A stretch of 64,000 nt of DNA, taken from CAZKAP01 sp964550895. Its GTDB lineage: Bacteria; Bacteroidota; Bacteroidia; Flavobacteriales; Flavobacteriaceae. The notes under the pieces were generated by a model, which saw only the letters and a program-made list of their open reading frames with translations, did not search any database and had not been told where the DNA came from. Below, piece after piece: positions 7,991 through 15,925 of this stretch (position 1 is the first letter of the stretch; every line of letters begins with the position of its first letter). Where the stretch lies: NCBI GenBank assembly GCA_964550895.1, contig CAZKAP010000006.1, positions 13,069 through 77,068 of the forward strand. Reading direction: 5' to 3'. The position numbers were made by a program, and so were the translations under genes.

Positions 7991-8287
7991 ATGTCATCGA
8001 TTGAACAACAGGCCAAGGGCAAGAAAGATGGAGAAATTCGTTATCTGACCCCCCTGAACATTGAAACCCAAAAGCAGAAGAAGTACTGTCGGTTCAAGAA
8101 ATCCGGCATCAAGTACATCGACTACAAGGATCCGGACTTCCTGATGAAGCTGGTCAACGAGCAGGGGAAAATCCTTCCCAGGAGGCTAACCGGTACTTCC
8201 CTGAAGTATCAGCGCAAAGTGGCTCAGGCCATTAAGCGGGCCCGTCACCTGGCTTTAATGCCTTATGTAGGCGACATGCTAAAATAA
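7991..8287 (+). CDS. rpsR: 30S ribosomal protein S18
   Basis: 98 residues from the ATG at 7991; a TTG six bases earlier overlaps the rpsF stop and is less likely. The core K-K-Y-C-R-F-K-K-S-G, YIDYKDPDFLMKLVNEQGKILPRRLTG-type stretch and the KRARHLALMPY end are diagnostic. S18 forms a heterodimer with S6. It lies between rpsF and rplI, the common bacterial order. Confidence 0.98.
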   Translation: MSSIEQQAKGKKDGEIRYLTPLNIETQKQKKYCRFKKSGIKYIDYKDPDFLMKLVNEQGKILPRRLTGTSLKYQRKVAQAIKRARHLALMPYVGDMLK

Positions 8288-8296
8288 AGACAGGCC

Positions 8297-8749
8297 ATGG
8301 AATTAATATTGAAGAAAGACGTACCGAATCTAGGATTCAAGGACGATGTCGTTACAGTGAAGAACGGTTATGGCCGAAACTACCTCATTCCACAGGGATT
8401 TGCCGTACTGGCTACTCCTTCGGAGAAGAAGGTACTCCAGGAGACCCTGCGTCAACGCGCCCACAAGGAGAAGCAGGTCGTTGCGGAGGCTCAGGAGATC
8501 GCCGAACGACTCAAGGAACTCACCGTCAAGATACCCGCCAAGGTGGGTGCGGGGGATAAGCTCTTTGGCTCGGTTACCCATGTCGATCTGGCAGAGGCCC
8601 TCCAGAAAGAAGGAGAAACCATCGATCGCAAGTTCATAAGCATACAGGGGGGATCTGTCAAAAGGACGGGTCCGTACATGGCTAAAATCCGCCTCCACCG
8701 GGAGGTGGTACTCACCCTCCCCTTCGAAGTTATCGCGGAAGCGAAGTAA
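8297..8749 (+). CDS. rplI: 50S ribosomal protein L9
   Basis: 150 residues, full length. The N-terminal domain has the VKNGYGRNYLIPQGFA signature, followed by the long connecting helix rich in charged residues (about 42-75) and the C-terminal rRNA-binding domain (GDKLFGSVT, RTGPYMAKIRLH). L9 bridges ribosomes at the L1 stalk side and affects frame maintenance. Last gene of the rpsF operon, followed by a strong terminator at 8775-8808. Confidence 0.98.
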   Translation: MELILKKDVPNLGFKDDVVTVKNGYGRNYLIPQGFAVLATPSEKKVLQETLRQRAHKEKQVVAEAQEIAERLKELTVKIPAKVGAGDKLFGSVTHVDLAEALQKEGETIDRKFISIQGGSVKRTGPYMAKIRLHREVVLTLPFEVIAEAK

Positions 8750-8774
8750 ACGCTTTTATAACAGTTAAGACGAA

Positions 8775-8808
8775 AAGGGAGGTTCCAGAGGACTTCCCTT
8801 TCTTGTTT
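8775..8808 (+). terminator. Intrinsic terminator of the rpsF-rpsR-rplI operon
   Basis: An 11-bp stem (8775-8785 with 8790-8800, two G-U pairs) closed by the tetraloop CAGA is followed by TCTTGTTT. It sits 26 bases after the rplI stop and ends just before the next gene's start at 8812, so any read-through would be partial. Confidence 0.75.
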
Positions 8809-8811
8809 AGT

Positions 8812-9285
8812 ATGAAGTACCAGCGTCTGACCCGGGAACAACTGGAGGAAATGGAAGCGGAATTCATGAATTTCCTGGCCACCCAGTCCATCACCGCAGA
8901 AGAATGGCAAAGGATCAAGCAGGAAAAGCCCGAGGTTGCCGAGCAGGAAATTGACGTTTTCAGCGATCTGATCTGGGAGGGTATACTGGGAAAGGTGCGA
9001 TATCTGGAGAATATCGGCCCCCACCATATGCACCTGTTTCGCCTGGAGGAAAAGGAAATGAAGCTGATAGCGACACGCATACATGCACCGGCCATAGACA
9101 TTACCACTCCGGAGGGCTTTGCGTGGTTCAAGAGCAATTACCTCTCTGAACAGGTGGAGTACATGACGGCGGTGAAGCCTTATTCTGAAGACCCATCCCT
9201 GGATAAGTTTCGGCTGATTCAGCAGGGAGCCGTAATTACCCGGGGCGAACTCTTTCAGTGGTTCGAAGAGATTATAGAAATTTAG
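8812..9285 (+). CDS. Conserved Flavobacteriia protein of unknown function (DUF6495-like)
   Basis: 157 residues from the ATG at 8812. It is soluble and acidic, with no signal peptide or TM helix. The N-terminal segment LTREQLEEMEAEFMNFLA, a central YLENIGPHHMHLFRL strand and EGFAWFKSNYL resemble a family conserved upstream of hisS in flavobacteria, which I recall as DUF6495. No catalytic motif can be named. It starts three bases after the T-tract of the ribosomal terminator and ends seven bases before hisS, so it probably shares hisS transcription. Confidence 0.7.
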   Translation: MKYQRLTREQLEEMEAEFMNFLATQSITAEEWQRIKQEKPEVAEQEIDVFSDLIWEGILGKVRYLENIGPHHMHLFRLEEKEMKLIATRIHAPAIDITTPEGFAWFKSNYLSEQVEYMTAVKPYSEDPSLDKFRLIQQGAVITRGELFQWFEEIIEI

Positions 9286-9292
9286 TAAGCCT

Positions 9293-10687
9293 ATGAAACC
9301 CAGCCTTCCAAAGGGAACTCGAGACTTTAGCGCTCAGCAACTGGCACAGCGGTATTTCATTACCGGGGTACTACGCAGTCACTTCGAGCGCTTCGGATAC
9401 CGACCCATAGAGACCCCAAGCCTGGAAAACCTGAGTACCCTGACCGGGAAGTATGGGGATGAGGGGGATAGGCTCATTTTCAAGATTCTGAACTCAGGAG
9501 ACTTTCTTAAGAAAATCACGCCGGATCAACTCGCAAATCCCGATGCGGCCGAATGGATTCCGAGCATCAGTGAAAAGGCCCTGCGCTACGACCTGACGGT
9601 CCCCTTTGCCCGATATGTGGTCATGAATCGGGGTGAAATTGAAATGCCGTTCCGACGCTATCAGATTCAGAACGTATGGAGGGCGGATCGCCCTCAGAAG
9701 GGGAGGTTCCGGGAATTCATGCAATGTGATGCCGACGTGGTGGGCTCCGATTCCCTCCTCCTCGAGGTGGAGCTCGTAGTGCTTTACGACCGGGTCTTCG
9801 AAGAACTCGGCCTTCGCGGTTGCACCATTAAGGTCAACCACCGGAAGGTACTCATGGGCCTGGCCTCAGCGGTGGGCGTAAAACCTGAACAACTCGTTCC
9901 CTTTACTGTTGCCCTGGATAAACTGGATAAGGTAGGGGCCGAAAATGTCGTCGGGGAATGGCGGGCACAGGGAATATCTCCGAATGCTACCGACCGGCTG
10001 CAGCCCTTGCTGCAAGCCGCAGCTGGAGGAGAGTCCATGCTGGATATGGTACGCACGCTGTTGCAAGATCAGGAAAACGGCAGGCAGGGCCTCGACGAAC
10101 TGGACTGGGTGTTAGCGGCACTTGGTCAGTCCGAGCTTCGGGCATCCCGTGTGGAGTTCGACCTTACCCTCGCCCGGGGCCTGAACTACTATACAGGATG
10201 CATATTCGAGGTTGCGGCTCCGGATTCGGTTCGCATGGGATCGATAGGCGGAGGCGGTCGCTACGACGATCTGACTGGAATTTTCGGCATGCCCGGAGTC
10301 AGCGGTGTGGGAATCTCTTTCGGGCTGGACCGCATACAGCTAGTAATGGAAGAGATGGGTGTGTTTCCGGCTGATATAGGTACATCTCCCGATGTACTGG
10401 TTGCCTGCCTGCGCCCTGAGGATCTGCTTGCCAATCTCCAGCTATCTCTCAGATTGAGGGAGTCCGGAATCAAGGCAGAGTGTTTTCCCGATCCGGCCAA
10501 ACTCCAGAAGCAGTTCAAGTATGCAGACCGAAAAGGCATCCCTTTCCTGCTGTTGAGCGGGGAGGAAGAGAAAGCCCGGGAGGTTTACCAATTGAAGAAT
10601 CTGGCCAGTGGCGAACAGAAGGAATTTTCCTGCAAGAAAGAGGGTCTACTGGACGCCCTTAGATTCCTGGGAAAACCGATGCCATGA
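9293..10687 (+). CDS. hisS: Histidyl-tRNA synthetase
   Basis: 464 residues; class II aminoacyl-tRNA synthetase. Visible are the N-terminal LPKGTRDF, motif 2 around FRRYQIQNVWRADRPQKGRF with FMQCDAD, the histidine-specific region LARGLNYYTG, GSIGGGGRYDDL and motif 3 GVGISFGLDR. A C-terminal anticodon-binding domain of about 95 residues follows. It attaches histidine to tRNA-His. Its 3' end overlaps the convergent Nudix gene by 29 bases. Confidence 0.98.
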   Translation: MKPSLPKGTRDFSAQQLAQRYFITGVLRSHFERFGYRPIETPSLENLSTLTGKYGDEGDRLIFKILNSGDFLKKITPDQLANPDAAEWIPSISEKALRYDLTVPFARYVVMNRGEIEMPFRRYQIQNVWRADRPQKGRFREFMQCDADVVGSDSLLLEVELVVLYDRVFEELGLRGCTIKVNHRKVLMGLASAVGVKPEQLVPFTVALDKLDKVGAENVVGEWRAQGISPNATDRLQPLLQAAAGGESMLDMVRTLLQDQENGRQGLDELDWVLAALGQSELRASRVEFDLTLARGLNYYTGCIFEVAAPDSVRMGSIGGGGRYDDLTGIFGMPGVSGVGISFGLDRIQLVMEEMGVFPADIGTSPDVLVACLRPEDLLANLQLSLRLRESGIKAECFPDPAKLQKQFKYADRKGIPFLLLSGEEEKAREVYQLKNLASGEQKEFSCKKEGLLDALRFLGKPMP

Positions 10688-11216
10688 TCTCGGCTACGGC
10701 TTTCAGGTAATCGGGAGCATGCGGTACGAAACCTGGGGCTACGCCCGTTTCGAAAAGGTCTCCGGTGACGTCGGCAGGGAAGGGGCCCGTCTCTGCGACT
10801 TCCTCCGGATCCGGCGAAAGATTTTCTTTTTTTACGGCCAAGGTGTACAGGAAGGTGTGGTGGTATTCCCTGTCTATGATGCCGGAGTCGCCGTGAATAA
10901 CCTCTGAAGGAAAGCACCCGATATACCTGAGGTATTCCCCGTCGATTTCGAGCCCCAGTTCTTCCTGGACTTCCCTGATGGCCGACTCCGGCGGATTTTC
11001 CCACCCGTTAATGTGCCCCGCAACGCTCACATCCCAGAGTCCGGGATAGGTTGCTTTGCTGATGCTCCTTCTCTGGAAGAGGATTTCCTTCTTTTCATTT
11101 ACCATCCAGACGTGCACGGTTCCGTGCCACCAACCGTATTTGTGGGCCTCGGATTTCAGGGCACAGACCCCTGACGGCCTGCCCGAGGGCTCGTACAGAG
11201 GCACCAGCTCGTCCAT
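10659..11216 (-). CDS. Nudix hydrolase (YfcD/isopentenyl-diphosphate isomerase-like)
   Basis: 185 residues. A complete Nudix box GX5EX7REVQEELG lies at 67-89. The flanking sequence HGTVHVWMVN, LFQRRS and YPGLWDVSVAGH is of the IDI/YfcD type, but the two histidines and cysteine of true type I isopentenyl isomerase are not clearly arranged, so a nucleotide-diphosphate-X hydrolase is the safer call. The substrate is unknown. The convergent 3' overlap with hisS (29 bases) means the two messages share antisense ends. It probably forms a minus-strand unit with the M42 peptidase gene, 11 bases upstream. Confidence 0.85.
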   Translation of the reverse strand: MDELVPLYEPSGRPSGVCALKSEAHKYGWWHGTVHVWMVNEKKEILFQRRSISKATYPGLWDVSVAGHINGWENPPESAIREVQEELGLEIDGEYLRYIGCFPSEVIHGDSGIIDREYHHTFLYTLAVKKENLSPDPEEVAETGPFPADVTGDLFETGVAPGFVPHAPDYLKAVAEIMASVFPGI

Positions 11217-11227
11217 CCGACAGCTTA

Positions 11228-12319
11228 CTAATCCTCGAAATAGGAGAAGGTCGCTCCCTCCTTGATCGTGCGTACGGATTCGTAGATAAGACGGATCACA
11301 TTGGCGACGTCCTCTTTATGCACCATCTCCACCGTGGTGTGCATGTATCGGAGCGGCAGGGATATCAGTGCGGATGCAACACCTCCATTGCTGTATGCGA
11401 ATGCGTCCGTATCGGTACCCGTGAAGCGGGAGGAAGCCAGTCGCTGGAAGGGAATCTGGTTTTCTTCTGCGGTAGTAATCAAGTGGTCCCTCAATTTATG
11501 CTGAATGGCTGGGGCATAAGAAATAACGGGGCCTTTTCCGTAGTGAATTTCGCCTTCCTTCTTTTTCTCGATCATCGGGGTGGTGGTATCGTGGCAGACG
11601 TCGGTAATAATCGCGACATTGGGCCGTATGCGTTCGGTGATCATCTCGGCTCCTCGCAGACCGATTTCTTCCTGCACGGAATTGGTCACATAGAGCCCAA
11701 ACGGCAGATCGATCTTGTTTTCCTTTAGCAGTCGGGCTACCTGGGCGATCATGAATCCGCCTGCGCGGTTATCCAAGGCACGGCAGACAAACTTATTGTT
11801 GTTCAGGACGGAAAATTCGTCCGGATAGGTAATCACACAGCCTACATGGATGCCCAGGTCGAGGACTTCCTGTTTATCAGCGGCGCCTACATCGATAAAG
11901 ATGTTGTCGACCTGGGGTGTCTCCTCTTTTCCTTCTTTCCGGGTATGTATGGCCGGCCAGCCAAACACCCCGCGGATTACACCCTTGGAGGAATGTATAT
12001 TGACCCATTTTGAAGGAGCGATCTGGTGGTCGCTGCCTCCATTTCGTACTACGTAAATCAATCCGTTGTCCGTGATGTAGTTGACGTACCAGGAAATCTC
12101 GTCACTATGCGCCTCGATCACTACTTTATAGGGAGCATCCGGATTTACGACCGCCACGGCCGTCCCATACGTATCCGTGATAAAAGTGTCCACGTAAGGG
12201 CGGAGGTAGTCCATCCAGATCTTCTGTCCTTCCCATTCGTAGCCCGTAGGAGAGGGATTATTGAGGTATTTTTCTAAAAATTCAAGGGAGGAATCGGTGT
12301 AAATCTGCTCTTGGCTCAT
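11228..12319 (-). CDS. M42-family metallo-aminopeptidase
   Basis: 363 residues from the ATG at 12319, which gives MSQEQIYTDSSLEFL; an extension to 12364 would enter the upstream region. The two-zinc catalytic set of M42/M28-like peptidases is present: EAHSDE (metal His), DNRAGG (bridging Asp), the catalytic pair in VQEEIGLRG, and later TDVCHD and a C-terminal H (RYMHTTVEMV). The family removes N-terminal residues from peptides, often as a dodecameric TET complex in the cytoplasm. The exact specificity cannot be read. Confidence 0.93.
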   Translation of the reverse strand: MSQEQIYTDSSLEFLEKYLNNPSPTGYEWEGQKIWMDYLRPYVDTFITDTYGTAVAVVNPDAPYKVVIEAHSDEISWYVNYITDNGLIYVVRNGGSDHQIAPSKWVNIHSSKGVIRGVFGWPAIHTRKEGKEETPQVDNIFIDVGAADKQEVLDLGIHVGCVITYPDEFSVLNNNKFVCRALDNRAGGFMIAQVARLLKENKIDLPFGLYVTNSVQEEIGLRGAEMITERIRPNVAIITDVCHDTTTPMIEKKKEGEIHYGKGPVISYAPAIQHKLRDHLITTAEENQIPFQRLASSRFTGTDTDAFAYSNGGVASALISLPLRYMHTTVEMVHKEDVANVIRLIYESVRTIKEGATFSYFED

Positions 12320-12430
12320 GAAAGGGATTATACGTGTTGAAGCCCTAAAAATAAGAATATTCACCTGGATTTAACAATTAGCCCCTGGTAGATTCGATAA
12401 CTTTGAATGTCATCAATAGGGCAATTTTGC

Positions 12431-13126
12431 ATGAAAAAGCACATTGCTGTTTTTCTTTTCGTGTTAAACGCGGTTTCGGGCCTGTGGTCCCAGGAAGAGC
12501 GAACGGCCGACAGTCTCAAGCCGTATCGCATTCTGATGCCCGGCGACAGTGTCTTCCAGCGAACCATTCCGCTGGAGGAAGTATACCTGTTTGGCCGGAT
12601 CAAATTCTCAAACCGGGATGAGCGCATACGGTATTACATCCTTAGGCGTAAGACTCTGAAGGTGTACCCATACGCAAAACTGGCGTCTGATCGTCTGGTG
12701 GAACTCAAGGACAGCCTGTCTCATATCAAGCGCAAGCGACATCAGAGGCGGTATACCCGTAAGGTTCAGAAGTATATAGAGGGTGAATTCTCCGAGGAGC
12801 TGAAGAAACTGACCCGGACGGAGGGGCAGATTCTGGTGAAGCTCATACACCGACAGACAGGGGAAACCTCGTACGAACTGGTTCGAGAACTCAGGAGCGG
12901 ATGGAGGGCATTCTGGTATCAGACCACGGCCAAGGCCTTTAAGATCGATCTCAAAACGGAATTCAATCCGGAATGGGTGCACGAGGATTATCTCATCGAG
13001 GATATACTCCAGCGGGCGTTTGCCTACGGGCAGCTGGAAGCCCAGGAAACAGCCCTGAACTACGATTACGCTACCCTGACCAATAAATGGAAACCAGTCG
13101 AGGGCCCGGTCGAGGAAGAAGAGTAG
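12431..13126 (+). CDS. DUF4294 exported protein
   Basis: 231 residues from the ATG at 12431, which gives a clean signal peptide (KKHIAVFLFVLNAVSGLWSQ). A TAACTTTG element matching TAnnTTTG at 12398-12405 ends one base before the alternative ATG at 12407, which argues for the later start. The mature part is rich in Arg/Lys and includes the R-I-R-Y-Y-I-L-R-R-K-T-L-K-V-Y-P-Y-A core of DUF4294 and a GWRAFWYQTTAKAF segment. Unknown function; conserved in Bacteroidota. It ends one base from the convergent DUF6095-like gene. Confidence 0.85.
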   Translation: MKKHIAVFLFVLNAVSGLWSQEERTADSLKPYRILMPGDSVFQRTIPLEEVYLFGRIKFSNRDERIRYYILRRKTLKVYPYAKLASDRLVELKDSLSHIKRKRHQRRYTRKVQKYIEGEFSEELKKLTRTEGQILVKLIHRQTGETSYELVRELRSGWRAFWYQTTAKAFKIDLKTEFNPEWVHEDYLIEDILQRAFAYGQLEAQETALNYDYATLTNKWKPVEGPVEEEE

Positions 13127-13127
13127 A

Positions 13128-13346
13128 TCAGCGGTCTCCAAGTAACGCACGGGTAAGCATTCGAATCCCCGTGAATCCTGAGTAAATCGCTGCCGCGCCG
13201 CATATGATTCCCAGCCCCAAAACCCAGTAATACAGAGAGTGCCCCTCATTCTTAAAAGCAGAGGCAATGATAAGAGGTGCACTGAGCATGAGAAACAGTG
13301 TGAGCAGAAGCCGTCGAACCGCTCTCCTGAGCTTTTCTTTATCCAT
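13128..13346 (-). CDS. Small two-TM membrane protein (DUF6095-like)
   Basis: 72 residues from the ATG at 13346; an upstream in-frame ATG at 13364 adds six residues. The basic N-terminus MDKEKLRRAVRR is followed by TM helices at about 12-30 and 40-60, and a basic C-terminus. This matches a short Flavobacteriia membrane family that I recall as DUF6095. No function is known. It is convergent with the DUF4294 gene; upstream lies the rplS 3' region. Confidence 0.65.
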   Translation of the reverse strand: MDKEKLRRAVRRLLLTLFLMLSAPLIIASAFKNEGHSLYYWVLGLGIICGAAAIYSGFTGIRMLTRALLGDR

Positions 13347-13497
13347 GTGCTGAAGGTAAGACAACCCGTTTACAACTCAAAGCCTGCACAAAAATCAGCC
13401 AAGTTTAAGGGAGATGCCGCATTCCGGAAAAAGAGTTCAAGACTCGTCTTTAGCCGCAGGATCACCACCGGGAGGGGACGTCACGCTTACGAATCAC

Positions 13498-13518
13498 AAA
13501 AAAAGTAACAGGCCTGTT
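13498..13518 (-). terminator. Possible weak terminator downstream of rplS
   Basis: On the minus strand the palindrome AACAGGCCTGTT (13507-13518) is followed by a T7 run (13498-13504). The stem is only 4-5 bp with a GGCC loop. It lies 32 bases after the rplS stop, the right place, but is thermodynamically weak. The rest of the 13347-13550 gap shows no gene. Confidence 0.35.
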
Positions 13519-13550
13519 GAAGGAAAGGAATGGTCGTGGGCGTAATGCTA

Positions 13551-13901
13551 TTATTTGCGAACCTCCTTGATACGGGCTTTTTTACCGGTGAGGCCCCGGA
13601 AGTAGAAGATTCGGGATCGACGCACCTTTCCGCGCTTGTTCACTTCGATCTTCTGAAGCGCAGGCATATTTACCGGAAAGATCCGCTCCACACCAACGGT
13701 ACCGGACATTTTACGGATGGTGAACGTCTCCGTAGAGCCCGAACCTCGCTTCTGGATGACCACACCCTTGAAGAACTGGGTACGGGTCTTTTCTCCTTCC
13801 TTGATCTCGTAGTATACCGTGATTGTATCGCCAGCATTGAACTCCGGAAAGTCCTTTTTTTCTACCAGTTCGTTTTCTACAAAATTGATCAGGGGATCCA
13901 T
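13551..13901 (-). CDS. rplS: 50S ribosomal protein L19
   Basis: 116 residues. The core FNAGDTITVYYEIKEGEKTR, QFFKGVVIQKRGSGSTETFTIRK and the C-terminal RRSRIFYFRGLTGKKARIKE order is that of L19, which sits at the 30S-50S interface. trmD lies 99 bases upstream on the same strand, the ancestral trmD-rplS order, but a separate promoter lies between them. Confidence 0.98.
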   Translation of the reverse strand: MDPLINFVENELVEKKDFPEFNAGDTITVYYEIKEGEKTRTQFFKGVVIQKRGSGSTETFTIRKMSGTVGVERIFPVNMPALQKIEVNKRGKVRRSRIFYFRGLTGKKARIKEVRK

Positions 13902-13950
13902 GACGTCTTGGGTTAAGGCAATTATAATTCAGTGCGCCCGAAAGCGATCG

Positions 13951-13982
13951 CAAAATTAAAACTTTCCGTCCGAAAAACACAA
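13951..13982 (-). promoter_or_regulatory. rplS promoter (TTG-N21-TAATTTTG)
   Basis: On the minus strand, TTG (13982-13980) and TAATTTTG (13958-13951) are separated by 21 bases, matching the Bacteroidota consensus. It predicts a leader of about 45 bases before the rplS ATG at 13901 and lets L19 be made independently of trmD. Confidence 0.7.
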
Positions 13983-14000
13983 AAATTGTTCGGGAAAGAT

Positions 14001-14675
14001 TTACTCCAGTAAATCCGGCCGCAACCGGCGTGTCAGCTCCAGGGATTGTGCTTCCCTCCACTCCTCTATAGCCGGGGTATTCCCGCTAAGGAGAATTTCG
14101 GGCACAGGCCAATCTCCGAATACTGCAGGACGCGTATATACGGGAGGAGCGAGCAGTGAATCCTGAAAGCTGTCGGTCAGTGCAGAGCACTCATCGCCCA
14201 GAACACCCGGCAACAGCCTGACTATACTGTCCGTGATCAGGGCAGCGGCCAGTTCTCCTCCTGATATCACAAAGTCCCCCAGGGAGTATTCCCGGGTAAT
14301 CAGATGATCCCTTACCCTCTGATCGACGCCTTTGTAGTGGCCGCAGAGGATCATGAGATTTTTTCCCAAAGAAAGCCTGTTGGCATCTTTCTGCTTATAA
14401 GGCAGGCCATCCGGAGCGGTGTAGATGATTTCGTCGTACTTCCGTTCGGATTTCAACTGCTCTATGCAACGGTAAACGGGTTCGATCATCAGAACCATGC
14501 CGGCACCACCTCCAAAAGGGTAGTCGTCGATCTGGCGGTAATTCCCCTGAGCGTAATCCCTGAGATTGTGCAGGTGTATGCTGACCAGGCCCTTGTCCAT
14601 CCCTCTGCGTACGATGGATGCACCAAATGGACCATCCAGCAACTCCGGTACTGCCGAAATAATATCTATCCTCAC
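14001..14675 (-). CDS. trmD: tRNA (guanine37-N1)-methyltransferase
   Basis: 224 residues from a GTG at 14675 (VRIDIISAVPELL). This start forms a GTGA overlap with the stop of the upstream acetyltransferase and matches the family N-terminus; an in-frame ATG 18 bases earlier is less likely. The SPOUT knot is visible in DDYPFGGGAGMVL, LMILCGHYKGVDQRV and EYSLGDFVISGGELAA. TrmD makes m1G37 in tRNAs reading CNN-type codons and so suppresses +1 frameshifting. It is translationally coupled to the GNAT gene. Confidence 0.97.
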   Translation of the reverse strand: MRIDIISAVPELLDGPFGASIVRRGMDKGLVSIHLHNLRDYAQGNYRQIDDYPFGGGAGMVLMIEPVYRCIEQLKSERKYDEIIYTAPDGLPYKQKDANRLSLGKNLMILCGHYKGVDQRVRDHLITREYSLGDFVISGGELAAALITDSIVRLLPGVLGDECSALTDSFQDSLLAPPVYTRPAVFGDWPVPEILLSGNTPAIEEWREAQSLELTRRLRPDLLE

Positions 14676-15121
14676 GATTCGGTATTTGACCAAAAGTAGT
14701 GAACCGTTCCGGTTTGCTCCGTCCAGCCCATCTTTTCGTAGAGCACGCGGGCAGGATTGTCGCCGGCCGTCTCTATAAGCAAGCCTTTGCTGCCCTCAAA
14801 CATGCAGTGTGTCTGTACCTCCTTCAACAAGGTGGTGGCCACGCCTTTTCTCCTGTGAGGCCCCTCAACATACAGGTCGTTCAGGATGTGCAGGGGTTCC
14901 GCACTTACCGAAGAGAAACTGGGGTACAACTGTACAAACCCGACGGGCTTACCGTAAGCCGTGGCGACAAAAATGACAGAATCATCATTTTTCAGGCGAT
15001 CCCGTATAAATCTTCTCGATTTTTTGTGGTCGGACGGTTGGCCGTAAAATACCCTGTACTGGTCAAAAAGCCTACTGAGATCTTTCAGGTGGTCCAGAGT
15101 AGCCCTGTGAATACCTATCAT
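14672..15121 (-). CDS. GNAT-family N-acetyltransferase
   Basis: 149 residues. It has the GNAT fold order: N-terminal RATLDHLKDLSRLFDQYR, a central AYGKPVGFVQLYPSFSS strand, and the acetyl-CoA loop in VEGPHRRKGVATTLL (Q/R-x2-G-x-G/A pattern) followed by LIETAGDNPARVLYEKMGW. The substrate cannot be read. Its stop overlaps the trmD start by four bases, and the membrane protein gene upstream is eight bases away, so the three genes form an operon. Confidence 0.9.
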   Translation of the reverse strand: MIGIHRATLDHLKDLSRLFDQYRVFYGQPSDHKKSRRFIRDRLKNDDSVIFVATAYGKPVGFVQLYPSFSSVSAEPLHILNDLYVEGPHRRKGVATTLLKEVQTHCMFEGSKGLLIETAGDNPARVLYEKMGWTEQTGTVHYFWSNTES

Positions 15122-15129
15122 TCCATTCC

Positions 15130-15735
15130 CTAGGTGGTTTGGCGCTTCTTGTTTCGTTCATCGAGAAGCTCCCTGCTCAATTTCTGTTCCCGTTCCAGTG
15201 CCCAGCGTCGGTGCTGTTCAAATTCATGCTCCATTTCGGATATGGCCGATCGGGCCTGCTGGGTCACGTAATTGCTGTGCCTGAATTTATAAATAAAGAA
15301 AACAAGTCCGCCTAACAAGCAAAAAATTATGCTTCCGTTCAGTGCCCGATATCCGGTTTTGCTCATGGAAATGCCCAGGAATTGAATCTGTTCCTTGGTT
15401 GCTTCGAGTTCAGCCAGTTCCTCCTTCATGGTGTTGTAGCGGGCTTCGGCATTTTTCAGGGCATCCTCCTTTTCCTCGAGTCGGGATAGCAGGCTCGCTT
15501 TCTCGCTTTTCAGGGTACCGAGGCTGTCGAAAACCTCGTCCCGAAAACCGATAAGCCGATCCAGACGAATGTCCTCATGACGCATACCGTCATCCTTGTT
15601 CCTGTAATCCCAGGACTTGTCCAGCATGGTCTGAAACTTAGCTTCCAGGGTGGACGGATTCGACTCGGAATCCTGGGCCTGAGCCGCTTGCAGGCCTAGA
15701 ATTAAAGTGCATACGGAAATATATATAGATTTCAT
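15130..15735 (-). CDS. Exported coiled-coil protein with one C-terminal TM helix
   Basis: 201 residues from the ATG at 15735, giving a signal peptide (KSIYISVCTLILGLQAAQA). A long coiled coil (about residues 60-115, heptads of E/K/L) is followed by a single TM helix near 125-148 (ALNGSIIFCLLGGLVFFIYKF) and a charged cytoplasmic tail. From memory, flavobacterial homologues are often labelled tRNA (guanine-N1)-methyltransferase because they sit next to trmD; nothing in this sequence supports an enzyme. It is the first gene of the unit that continues into the GNAT gene and trmD. Confidence 0.75.
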   Translation of the reverse strand: MKSIYISVCTLILGLQAAQAQDSESNPSTLEAKFQTMLDKSWDYRNKDDGMRHEDIRLDRLIGFRDEVFDSLGTLKSEKASLLSRLEEKEDALKNAEARYNTMKEELAELEATKEQIQFLGISMSKTGYRALNGSIIFCLLGGLVFFIYKFRHSNYVTQQARSAISEMEHEFEQHRRWALEREQKLSRELLDERNKKRQTT

Positions 15736-15812
15736 AATTTTCTCGATTACTGAAACGAAATTAGGCATTATTTGCATAAACGGAGATTTGAAGCATCAAT
15801 TACTGCACGACA

Positions 15813-15841
15813 TAGAAAAGCCTCCGCTTGCTAACGGAGGC
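15813..15841 (-). terminator. Intrinsic terminator downstream of the HtrA protease gene
   Basis: On the minus strand a 7-bp perfect stem (GCCTCCG/CGGAGGC, 15841-15835 with 15826-15820) with an 8-base loop is followed by TTTTCTATG. It lies 85 bases after the stop at 15926. Confidence 0.8.
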
Positions 15842-15925
15842 CCCAAACCGTAAGTTATAAACTGTAACGAAGAAAAGGTGGTAATATTCTTAATCTGCCC
15901 CCTTTTTTGAGCGGCTGTCGGCACC

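Noticed and set aside
9293..11216. hisS/Nudix 29-base overlap as a frameshift or gene fusion sign
   Set aside because: Both proteins are complete and end naturally; overlapping convergent ends are common in compact genomes.
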